Virus record (IMG/VR): IMGVR_UViG_3300017598_001077
Location: 1-20,903 of that record
DNA length: 20,903 nucleotides
From: a virus
Strand: one strand, 5' to 3'
Shown here: piece by piece, positions 14,701 through 20,903 of the stretch
Position numbering within the stretch: the stretch's first letter is position 1
Layout: the number at the start of each line of letters is the position of its first letter
Made by a program: the position numbers and the translations under genes
Notes under the pieces: generated by a model
Database searches by the model: none
Told to the model about the DNA's origin: nothing
Seen by the model: only the letters and a program-made list of their open reading frames with translations

Positions 14701-16695
14701 AAAATCAATGTCTATAAAACTTCGCCGTTGACCCTGCTGCGCACGGTCTATATCGATGCCGATCAGATCAATTACTCTTATACATTCGAGCAAAACCGCG
14801 AAGATAATGCCGGCAGCCCCATCGGCGGTATAACTTTCCGGGTCTGGGCCGTCAGCTATATCGACAATCTTTCCGATACCGAGGCCGAGCTGGCCGTCAC
14901 TCATACCGCTCCATCGGCCGTAACCAGCCTGACGGCCGCCGGCATCATGGGCGGTGCCCGCTTCACATGGGATGACAATACCGATGAAGCTTTTACTCAT
15001 TTTCTCTACCGCATTCAGATCGAGGCCGCCGGCTGGACCGGCTGGCTGACCCAGCGTTCCACCGAAGTATGGCGCATCCTGTCATCCAGCGAGCGCGATA
15101 CCCACGGCGTGGACGCCAACATCCAGATCGAAGTTAAGGCCGTGGACGCCTTCGGCACCGAGGGCAGCGCCGGCGCAACTAACCAGGACGCCGGGTCTTT
15201 ACTGATCGAAGAGACCGACATCGATGATTTTGCGATTACTGCCAGTAAAGTATTCAATAAAATTCCGGTGGTGCAGGGCCTGACGTTGACCAACAATTCT
15301 CCATCCGCCGGCTACGTGGCCTGGAATGCGCACACCCTCTATTACAACGGCGTGGAGTACTCCATTGCCGCCGGCAATACCGATTTGTTCTACATTTACT
15401 GGAAAGATCTGGCTGCGGTTTACGCCGGCAGCGACGATCATCCGGCCGATGACCTGGGCACCTGGCAGCCGGGCGAGGATTTTATTATTGCCATTAATGA
15501 TTCCGGCAGCGCCCAGGAAGCCTGGAACGCCATCGCGAATCAGGTCGTGGGGTCATCTTATATTATGGATGCCGCCATCCAGACCGCCCACGTCGATACG
15601 ATCAACGGCAACCGCATCACCACCAATACCCTGACCGCCACACAGATTAACGGTGCCGGTCTGGGCACGCTGACGATTACTTCCGGTAAAATTGCCATTA
15701 ATACAACAGACGCTCTGGAGATTCAAGCATCCGGCAATGTATTGGTAAAGCAGGGCGGGGATATTATCTTGGAAGGTGGCAGCACAGGGAATCCATCGTT
15801 GATTAGACTACTTGATGGGATTGTGCCCGGCGAGTTGCGGTTTGAAGACGATGGAACATCAAGCAGATACTTTTCCATGCATAAAAAAGAAGTAGCTGCC
15901 TCTATTCATTATTTACAATTAGGTCCTTCTGGAAGTTGGTTCAGTGGTATAGATCTTGGACGCACAGATTTATATGGGGATAGTGCTGATTATATGAATC
16001 TTTATACTACTGATGCTATAAGTCTTTATGTTGGAAGCACGAGTATTGCATCTCTTTACTTAACAGCTACAAATTGTAGATTTACCAAATCTCTTGAAAT
16101 TGATCTTGCTTCTGGAGATCCTATAATTATTTTTGATACCAATGGAGCGAATAGATTCACCATAGGGGTTGATGACAGCGACGGCGATGCTTTTAAAATA
16201 CAGAGTGGTGGTAGTTTGGGTAGTGCATTTGACTTCAAGGTGGCGGCGGATGGACATTGCTATACTGGTTCGGATCTTGTTGTGGGAGGTGATAATTTTG
16301 ATCTGGGTTCCAGTGGATACAATATTGCTTCATATGCCGGCGGAAATCTGTACATCAAGAGCGGTGGTTCGATCATCTTTCAGCTGCCAACCGGCACTAC
16401 CAGATTTAACTTCTATTCTGACGGTACTGCCACTGCCGATGTTGCCTGGAACACCTTTTGTCCCGAATATAATATCCGGGAAAATACAAAATCTGTTCTG
16501 GATCATGCTCTTGAGGATGTTAAAAAACCTCATAAACCCTATGACGGAATTGTTGGTACAAAAGAAGAAATAGACATGTATGGCCGGGATGCTCTTAAAA
16601 TAGCGATGGGCAGTGCTTTAGTATTGGAACGCATCGTAAATTATCTGGCAAACAACAATATTAACTTAGATGATTTTATGGAGAATGAATCATGA
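11704..16695 (+). CDS. Tail tip attachment protein (gpI-gpJ fusion) with fibre end
   Basis: A protein of 1,663 residues. Residues 1-85 resemble the ubiquitin-like N-terminus of gpI-type proteins (TVKPGTTIANIIGQAM, MHVFVDDVLIAREHW). Two hydrophobic stretches follow (about 91-110 and 121-147), as in gpI. The gpJ-like hub (about 150-850) includes MTPYSPVQRLFGKHKIYPKL. A 65-residue carbohydrate-binding-like module interrupts it at about 588-653. Residues 855-1162 hold FN3-like repeats, then come a conserved tail-fibre stretch (LTNNSPSAGYVAWNAHTLYY) and a glycine/serine-rich fibre ending in a helical tail (VLERIVNYLANN). This trimeric hub would contact the host receptor. ATG 11704 overlaps the previous gene by 11 nt. 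Composition alternates in blocks, a sign of mosaic recombination. Confidence 0.85.
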   Translation: MENKIKSTIPVRAAPYPFRDQQIDFTVKPGTTIANIIGQAMPSGISDLVDMHVFVDDVLIAREHWMDCCPLVDQIVAINIVPAGGNGGKTALRIVASMVVIVAAAYSYGATLKALGPIWGAEAIAVAVSAAVGIAGQLAINALIPPALPDQPELGGGTGTSYAITGTRNVMTPYSPVQRLFGKHKIYPKLAARPWKIDSGMGDISPIWTNKDQFVTMLFCVGLGQYQLSDYKIGDTDLSSYSDYEIATGYKDDITSIHPDDVNQSILSIEILNSGGWYEQTTPANTEEIHVEVTFVTGLFIIDDDDGRIRGHEVELEAEYSIKDADSWTAFPESAMTVTKKEQHRFSVSFKKFDLTSNEYDVRVRRNTQDYPVGPGGSDGSVYICDTYLTAVNSITYGLPVELDECTLIALRIKASGQLHGVIDQFNCIAESSHDIWNGSAWVDGSYTRNPAWHFAEVLRSTRGDANKRPIADAKIDGDSIKAWADWMSGIGYGYDKIVENKTTVFKQLHEIAAAGRGSLTVKDGQFSVIYDDVQSTPRQHFSPRNSWDYKGSKIFNEMPHAIRCRFINEDSNYQWDEMIVPDDGYYPPTATATTWEASTAYAINVYVEPTTPNGFFYKCLAAGTSDSGEPTWPTTKEGTVVDNDITWYCTAVATRIDAMEFPGIVIPDNIFRMARYHIAVARLRPETHQINVDIEHLVCTRGDLVRLTHDVILVGLGAARIKVIAGSDLTIDDSMTMESGKTYAGQIRKADGTMLEVTITLDVGEQTVITVSSVTGVAVGDIIFFGESGSVSIDSLITRIDIGPDMTARLTLVDYAAGVYTADSGTIPDYDANITQSPEINRVPAIPNIESVTLVDGTESATSNNQVEALFAVINFSLGPTTDIEAAYFQIQYRSYDDNSSARYSNWAYGPDIDKNGRSVMIPVINGEVYDFRIRSVSEFGLTSDWDTYSDYTVTRRATVVPNDIVGLALIQGGSTWAGLDCEIEWTAPVDLYRVKKFKINVYKTSPLTLLRTVYIDADQINYSYTFEQNREDNAGSPIGGITFRVWAVSYIDNLSDTEAELAVTHTAPSAVTSLTAAGIMGGARFTWDDNTDEAFTHFLYRIQIEAAGWTGWLTQRSTEVWRILSSSERDTHGVDANIQIEVKAVDAFGTEGSAGATNQDAGSLLIEETDIDDFAITASKVFNKIPVVQGLTLTNNSPSAGYVAWNAHTLYYNGVEYSIAAGNTDLFYIYWKDLAAVYAGSDDHPADDLGTWQPGEDFIIAINDSGSAQEAWNAIANQVVGSSYIMDAAIQTAHVDTINGNRITTNTLTATQINGAGLGTLTITSGKIAINTTDALEIQASGNVLVKQGGDIILEGGSTGNPSLIRLLDGIVPGELRFEDDGTSSRYFSMHKKEVAASIHYLQLGPSGSWFSGIDLGRTDLYGDSADYMNLYTTDAISLYVGSTSIASLYLTATNCRFTKSLEIDLASGDPIIIFDTNGANRFTIGVDDSDGDAFKIQSGGSLGSAFDFKVAADGHCYTGSDLVVGGDNFDLGSSGYNIASYAGGNLYIKSGGSIIFQLPTGTTRFNFYSDGTATADVAWNTFCPEYNIRENTKSVLDHALEDVKKPHKPYDGIVGTKEEIDMYGRDALKIAMGSALVLERIVNYLANNNINLDDFMENES

Positions 16696-16847
16696 CTGAA
16701 AAAAACCAAAGCAAGGCGGTTTCGGTTGAAAAACTGCTTCAGATCATCGGTCAACTTACCATCGAAAAACAATTAATGATCGAGCAGATCCAGGCCCTGC
16801 AGCAACAATTATCTGCTGTGGAAAGTGATGAAAAATCATGCAAATAA
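16692..16847 (+). CDS. 51-residue coiled-coil protein
   Basis: A short gene between the tail tip and beta-helix genes, coupled at both ends: its ATG overlaps the tip stop (ATGA, 16692-16695) and its end overlaps the next gene by 10 nt. The protein is mostly one amphipathic helix (VEKLLQIIGQLTIEKQLMIE, then QIQALQQQLSAVE) with hydrophobic residues at heptad spacing, so an oligomeric coiled coil is likely. It has no signal or membrane segment. It could be a fibre-assembly helper or a small trimerising part of the tip; this is inference, and no family is recognised. Confidence 0.6.
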   Translation: MTEKNQSKAVSVEKLLQIIGQLTIEKQLMIEQIQALQQQLSAVESDEKSCK

Positions 16848-17800
16848 AAACCATCAATTTCATAATTTCCAGAGTGGCGCCGACGATCCTGTGGGCCGTG
16901 GCGGCCGGACTGGTAGTGTTGTGTATTATCGCCAATGCCGAAACCGTTGTTTTGCCAGGCGAGGACGTCCAGGCGGCGCTGGACGCCGACAATGTCGTCA
17001 TCCTCAAGGCCGGAACACACCTGGGAAACCTGAAATTGACCCGTCCGGGTATGGTGCTCAAGGGCCAGGGCCGCAACAACACCGTGCTGCTCGGCAGCGT
17101 TACGCTGGACAGCGGCGAGCCCTCGGCAACCCTGACGGATTTTGAAATACGCGGGGCGGACATTGCCGTAACGGCAATCGATGAGCCCAGATTTGAGCTG
17201 CGCCACATGAAAATAGTCGCCGCCCGTATTGGCGTGGACATGCGCGGAAACAGCGGCGGCGCATACATTAAAGACCTGCAGATCAGTGCCGCTCAAACCG
17301 GAATATTAATCGTCGGCGCCCTGGACACTGTGCGCCTTGATAAGGTCCATTTTTGGCCTTTTGGCGTTTCCGTGGATTTCGGCTTAGACGCCTGGGCCAT
17401 TCATGTGGCCCGCTGTGACGGCTTAAGCATCCAGGATTCCTTATTCTTTCGTTCAAAAGGCATTGCCATCGTCGGCGCTTCATTTTCCATGATTTCAAAT
17501 ACCGGCTTCGATGATTTTGGCAGGCTGATCGTTGATGACCCGGCCGCCAGGGTGCAAATTTCAAATTCGTACTTTTCAAATAATACAAGCCTCGGCGCAT
17601 CGATAATCGTCCACCAGGGCAGCGTCCAGGCCGGCAATATTCAATTTATGACCCTGGCCGGACCCAGGATTTCCGGCAATGTCCATATTACCAACAGCTA
17701 TGCCGGCAATGACCCCGTTTACAGCGCATCGATGCAGCAAGCCGGCATCGGTAGCGGCGGCGGGTGTTTCATAAACTCGACAAGGAGTAAAAAACCATGA
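16838..17800 (+). CDS. Secreted right-handed beta-helix protein
   Basis: A 320-residue protein. It begins with a clear Sec signal peptide: Lys4 and Arg12, a hydrophobic core (ILWAVAAGLVVLCII) and an ANA cleavage site before Glu35. The rest reads as a pectate-lyase-like beta-helix with repeated short strands and turns (VVILKAGTHLGNLKL, GMVLKGQGRNNTVLLGSVTL, LSIQDSLFFRSKGIAIVG, VQISNSYFSNNTSLGASIIV). Such folds bind or cut polysaccharides. No catalytic residues can be assigned. A signal peptide is unexpected in a virion protein, since phage tails assemble in the cytoplasm. It may be a lysogeny-expressed surface protein or a fibre acquired from a host gene. Its stop overlaps the next start (ATGA). 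Confidence 0.7.
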   Translation: MQIKTINFIISRVAPTILWAVAAGLVVLCIIANAETVVLPGEDVQAALDADNVVILKAGTHLGNLKLTRPGMVLKGQGRNNTVLLGSVTLDSGEPSATLTDFEIRGADIAVTAIDEPRFELRHMKIVAARIGVDMRGNSGGAYIKDLQISAAQTGILIVGALDTVRLDKVHFWPFGVSVDFGLDAWAIHVARCDGLSIQDSLFFRSKGIAIVGASFSMISNTGFDDFGRLIVDDPAARVQISNSYFSNNTSLGASIIVHQGSVQAGNIQFMTLAGPRISGNVHITNSYAGNDPVYSASMQQAGIGSGGGCFINSTRSKKP

Positions 17801-18168
17801 AAAAAGAAGTGGGAAGTCGGAATGCGGAATGCGGAAAAATGAAGTTGCTGCGGTTTTTAACTGCGCTGTTGATTTTATTCTTTGCAGCCACTGCCAATGC
17901 CGCCGATGTCAGCCTGTCGTGGGACGCCTCACCGGGAGCTACAGGATACAGGATTTATCAATCTGTAGATCAAGGGATCATTTGGTCTGAAATTGGCGAC
18001 GTGACAGGAACATCAGCGCTTGCAACAGGGATAGCGGACACGGGTTTAGTTCTTTTTCGTATTTCTGCCTATAATACTCAAGGTGAATCGGTTCGAACGT
18101 GGTCCGGTGCCTGGTATAATGGTGATTGGAGACCTATTGATGATCCGGGTGGGGCAGCGGTCGAGTAG
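17797..18168 (+). CDS. Secreted fibronectin type III domain protein
   Basis: A 123-residue protein. A signal peptide (KLLRFLTALLILFFAATANA, cleavage after Ala35) precedes a single FN3 domain (VSLSWDASPGATGYRIYQSV through GLVLFRISAYNTQGES). AAGGAG (17782-17787) lies 9 nt before ATG 17797, and ATG 17797 overlaps the previous stop, so this start is favoured. Codons 4-14 (EVGSRNAECGK) are then encoded by a dispersed repeat (17809-17839), which lengthens the signal peptide n-region. Starting at the second Met (17839) would give a conventional 22-residue signal. The FN3 fold often mediates sugar or surface contact; the function here is unknown. Confidence 0.65.
   Translation: MKKEVGSRNAECGKMKLLRFLTALLILFFAATANAADVSLSWDASPGATGYRIYQSVDQGIIWSEIGDVTGTSALATGIADTGLVLFRISAYNTQGESVRTWSGAWYNGDWRPIDDPGGAAVE
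17809..17839. repeat. Purine-rich repeat (ggaatgcgg type), copy 2, in frame
   Basis: All 31 bases are identical to 7131-7161, about 10.7 kb upstream. Copy 1 is intergenic. Copy 2 lies within the 5' end of the FN3 gene, in frame, between the ribosome-binding start and the signal peptide core. Confidence 0.9.
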
Positions 18169-18192
18169 GCAATGCAGTTATAGGGATTATGA

Positions 18193-20388
18193 ATGCAACT
18201 AATATTTAAGGTCGGAAATAAATTTGATCCATTAGCTGCTAATTTTACAAAAGGCTGGCGGGATGGCCAATTAATAGATATCCGTCCAGATAGGTTCTTC
18301 ACTGGTCTGCGAGCACGAAAAGGTTTTTGCGTAATAGATACGCAACATGATTTTCAAAAACTTACCGGGATGGCGGATTGGCACAATCCGACCTCGCAAT
18401 ATTTAAGTCTCAAAGAATTTTTTGCTCCTGTGGATTCAACTGGAAAATATTCGTGGGAAACGTTCTATAACGAGGAAGAAGAAAGGATAAGACCGCGTGA
18501 TCATTTCGTTGATTTTAAGCAGCTTCTTGATTGGGGCTGGATAAATAAGACAACATTTGATCTGATTTATAGTAAAGAACAGGACCATCCTATAATTTAT
18601 CTTGACCGAGATTTAGATACATATTTATTTCATGAGGATGTTAAAGAAAGATTACCATCCGATCATAATCTTCAAAGAGCGTCTGTAGCATCAGGAACAT
18701 ATTCAATTGGTTCTGGACTCGATTACGACACTGTTACGTTATTTGAAGCCGATATAGCGGCCACGTTAACTGGAAATCTTACTGGTGAAATAAATGCTGA
18801 GGAAATAAGTGAATCTTCTCTAATAACTTTTAATGTAGATACAGATACTTATGCATTAACATTAACATCAGAGGATGGAGATGAACACTCAGGCGTTTGG
18901 AATACTAACAAAGCCAGGATTAATTTTGTATTTGGAGATGGAATAAAGGGTAACGAGTCAACTGCTGATACACTGAATAATTTTATAATAAGTAAATTGC
19001 AGATTGATGATGAAGGTAATAACTATGGCTTAACTATGCAAAATGGTGGTGATTCAGGACCTTTCGTAATTGATCGTTGTCTTGTTAGAGGAGACAGTAA
19101 TTCATATAGAGGAATTAAGGCGGGTTTTACTGCTGCCAATGCACAGATACGAAATTGTATAGTGTATGGTTTATCTAATTATGAAGGACTGAACGTTGGT
19201 AAGCCGAATTCTGGTGTAGCCCAAACAATATATAATAATACTATAATCAGTTGCTCTGTAGGTATATATCAAGCTAATGGTAATGCTTGGCCGGGAAGTT
19301 TAACATTAAAAAATAATTTATGTTATGGCAACACAACTGACTACTCAGATAATGGAGGCGGATGGGGCACTACCGCCAAGAACGTCAGTAAAGATGCCAC
19401 ATCACCAGATACGAGTTATCGTAATTGGGATCCGGATTCACCAAGCACACCATCGTGTTTTACCGATTATGCTGGTAAGGATTTCACGCTTGACGAAACC
19501 GAAAGCACTCTTGATGACGGCGATGATTTGAGCGGGACGTTTAGTGATGACATTGAGGGACAAACTCGCTCAACTTGGTTTATTGGTGCAAGTGAGTACG
19601 TAGCCGGCGGCACTACGTACACATTAGACGCCGCCGGCGGAGCGTGTATTATTTCCGGCCAGGCAGTCAGCCTGTTAAAAGGCAGCCGGCTTTCCGCCGA
19701 GGCCGGATCATTTGCTTTAACCGGTATGGCCGCCGATCTATTATACGACCGCATCCTATCCGCCGCCGCCGGTACTCTGACCATCACCGGCCAATCCGCC
19801 GGCTTGATACTTGCCCGTATATTGTCCGCCGCCGGCGGCGCATATGTCAAAACAGGGCAGAGCGCAGGCCTGCTGAAAAACAGCCTAATAGACGCTGAAT
19901 CCGGCGTTTATTCCTTAACCGGCCAGGCAGCGGATTTAATTTATGCCCGTATCATGGCGGCGTCGGCCGGCAGTTACACGCTGACAGGCCAGGACGCTAC
20001 ACTGCTTTATTCTCAGGGTGCCGTGATCACAGCCGAGGCCGGCAGCTATGTGATCACGGGCAGCGCTGCGGCGTTGAAATATAATAGGATCATGAGCGCC
20101 GCCGGTGGTGTTTTGACATTGACCGGCCAGGATTGTGCATTGCTCATATCCCATTTATTGGCCGCCGATTCCGGCAATCTGACAATAACGGGAACTGCCG
20201 CTGCATTTTTACTTGATTATCTACTGGCGGCCGCCGATGGGAGCCTGGCCTTAACCGGTCAGGACGTTACGTTGACATACAGCGGCGAATTGATACCGGC
20301 CGGCGCCGTTACAATAACCTTTGCGATCAAAAAGCCGACAATAACCTATACGGCTAAAAAGCCATCAATTACGTTTACCGCAAACTAA
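18193..20388 (+). CDS. Tail fibre protein with beta-helix and ten C-terminal repeats
   Basis: A 731-residue protein in three parts. Residues 1-170 are a non-repetitive domain rich in aromatic and charged residues (GWRDGQLIDIRPDRFFTGLR) that may dock to the tail; its family is not recognised. Residues 175-470 look like a right-handed beta-helix (IRNCIVYGLSNYEGLNVG, TIYNNTIISCSVGIYQANG, LTLKNNLCYGNTTDYS). Residues 474-699 are ten repeats of about 22 residues with the pattern AAxGxYxLTGQxAxLLYxRI. The end (TFAIKKPTITYTAKKPSITF) has two short repeats. AGGGA (18182-18186) precedes ATG 18193. The first two parts are AT-rich in codon use and the repeats GC-rich, suggesting separate origins. Polysaccharide or receptor binding is likely but inferred. 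Confidence 0.75.
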   Translation: MQLIFKVGNKFDPLAANFTKGWRDGQLIDIRPDRFFTGLRARKGFCVIDTQHDFQKLTGMADWHNPTSQYLSLKEFFAPVDSTGKYSWETFYNEEEERIRPRDHFVDFKQLLDWGWINKTTFDLIYSKEQDHPIIYLDRDLDTYLFHEDVKERLPSDHNLQRASVASGTYSIGSGLDYDTVTLFEADIAATLTGNLTGEINAEEISESSLITFNVDTDTYALTLTSEDGDEHSGVWNTNKARINFVFGDGIKGNESTADTLNNFIISKLQIDDEGNNYGLTMQNGGDSGPFVIDRCLVRGDSNSYRGIKAGFTAANAQIRNCIVYGLSNYEGLNVGKPNSGVAQTIYNNTIISCSVGIYQANGNAWPGSLTLKNNLCYGNTTDYSDNGGGWGTTAKNVSKDATSPDTSYRNWDPDSPSTPSCFTDYAGKDFTLDETESTLDDGDDLSGTFSDDIEGQTRSTWFIGASEYVAGGTTYTLDAAGGACIISGQAVSLLKGSRLSAEAGSFALTGMAADLLYDRILSAAAGTLTITGQSAGLILARILSAAGGAYVKTGQSAGLLKNSLIDAESGVYSLTGQAADLIYARIMAASAGSYTLTGQDATLLYSQGAVITAEAGSYVITGSAAALKYNRIMSAAGGVLTLTGQDCALLISHLLAADSGNLTITGTAAAFLLDYLLAAADGSLALTGQDVTLTYSGELIPAGAVTITFAIKKPTITYTAKKPSITFTAN
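19612..20289 (+). repeat. Ten diverged 66-bp coding repeats
   Basis: The DNA encodes ten successive units such as LSAEAGSFALTGMAADLLYD, IDAESGVYSLTGQAADLIYA and MAASAGSYTLTGQDATLLYS. The TG(Q/S/T/M)xAxLL core is the most constant part. Units differ at many positions, so they are old. Copy number is likely to vary among relatives. Confidence 0.85.
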
Positions 20389-20401
20389 GGAGATTTAAAC
20401 C

Positions 20402-20812
20402 ATGGCAGCTTATAACAAATTCCAGGATTTTGTGGAAGCATTGGGGTTAAAAGAACACAACCTCAATGCCGACGATTTAAAGGTTTATTTATCAAATGCC
20501 ACGCCCTCGGCCAGTGGCGACGCCGATAAAGCCGATCTGGCGGAAATCACCAACGAAAACGGCTATACTGCCCCGGTGGACATCCAAAACGCCATGTCCG
20601 AGTCCGGCGGTACGGCCACCCTCACGGCGGTAGATGTGGTTATCACCGCATCCGGTGGAACCGTTGGTCCTTTTCGGTATGCCCCAATTTTTAACGATAC
20701 TCACACCAGCGACGGTCTCATCGGCTGGTGGGATTACGGCAGTTCGATCACGCTACAGGACGGCGAATCAATCACCGTCGATTTTGGGGCCAGCGTTTTC
20801 ACCCTGACATAA
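20402..20812 (+). CDS. Conserved tail-associated phage protein
   Basis: A 136-residue protein of a type often found near tail fibre genes: the start AAYNKFQDFVEALGLKEHNL, the strand DDLKVYLSNATPS, EITNENGYTAP, then VVITASGGTVGPFRYAPIFN and LIGWWDYGSSITLQDGES with VDFG. I recognise the pattern but not a function; it may be a fibre-associated or decoration protein. AAGGAG (20387-20392) lies 9 nt before ATG 20402 and partly overlaps the previous stop. Confidence 0.75.
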   Translation: MAAYNKFQDFVEALGLKEHNLNADDLKVYLSNATPSASGDADKADLAEITNENGYTAPVDIQNAMSESGGTATLTAVDVVITASGGTVGPFRYAPIFNDTHTSDGLIGWWDYGSSITLQDGESITVDFGASVFTLT

Positions 20813-20845
20813 ATTTAATTTTTAAATAAAGGGGAGATTAGGAAA

Positions 20846-20903
20846 ATGAAAGTATTAACCAAAAATGTATATTACCATTACGCCACCGACGGAAAAAAAC
20901 GGC
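20846..20903 (+). CDS. Start of a further gene, cut by the window end
   Basis: ATG 20846 follows GGGGAG (20831-20836) by 9 nt and the frame is open to the window end, giving 19 residues beginning MKVLTKNVYYHYATDGKKR. Too little is visible to name it. It follows the same spacing style as the preceding gene and is probably another tail-region gene. Confidence 0.5.
   Translation, partial: MKVLTKNVYYHYATDGKKR

Noticed and set aside
18193-20812. Diversity-generating retroelement variable region in the fibre genes
   Set aside because: No reverse transcriptase, no template repeat and no C-type lectin-like end seen in the window; the fibre repeats are tandem protein repeats.

Overview
The window holds the head-to-tail structural region of a tailed phage or prophage with a long non-contractile (siphovirus-type) tail and a lambda/HK97-like gene order. 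Every supported gene lies on the + strand. Many genes overlap at ATGA or TGATG junctions, as expected of one late operon. No integrase, repressor, replication or lysis gene is visible, and no large terminase. I cannot name the host from sequence alone. The GCC/GGC-rich codon use and the small purine-rich hairpin repeats after stop codons recall Desulfobacterota (sulfate-reducer) genomes; this is recollection and inference, not a database result.

Left edge (1-733): a truncated copy of the 5' end of the gpW-like gene, then a DUF3310 gene bracketed by a perfect 22-bp inverted repeat, a small helix-turn-helix gene, a 19-codon ORF, and a 206-bp leader with a 22-bp tandem repeat. The same 27 bp occur at 1-27 and 747-773, so this block of about 746 bp sits between direct repeats inside what looks like an interrupted gpW-like gene.

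Head module (734-5486): gpW-like joining protein with an extra beta-rich N-terminal domain, lambda-type portal, a prohead protease fused in frame to scaffold and HK97-fold capsid (with a strong internal ribosome binding site at the protease/scaffold junction), a probable decoration protein and a small SH3-like protein.

Tail shaft module (5503-10384): probable tail terminator, tail tube protein, a tail-assembly chaperone pair made by a well-formed -1 frameshift signal (A AAA AAC, 7-nt spacer, 8-bp stem), a basic gpZ/gp10-like protein and a short tape measure.

Tail tip and fibre module (10514-20903): gpM-like, DUF1833 (gpL-like), NlpC/P60 (gpK-like), a large gpI-gpJ fusion carrying a carbohydrate-binding-like insertion and a fibre end, a coiled-coil mini-protein, two proteins with Sec signal peptides (beta-helix and FN3), a beta-helix fibre ending in ten 22-residue repeats, a conserved tail-associated protein and the start of one more gene. 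Base composition alternates in blocks from about 10.64 kb onward, which points to mosaic recombination of the host-recognition end.

The observations most worth following are the frameshift signal and the repeat lodged in frame within its product, the internal start in the protease-capsid ORF, the DUF3310 cassette between repeats, and the family of purine-rich repeats that abut or invade coding ends.
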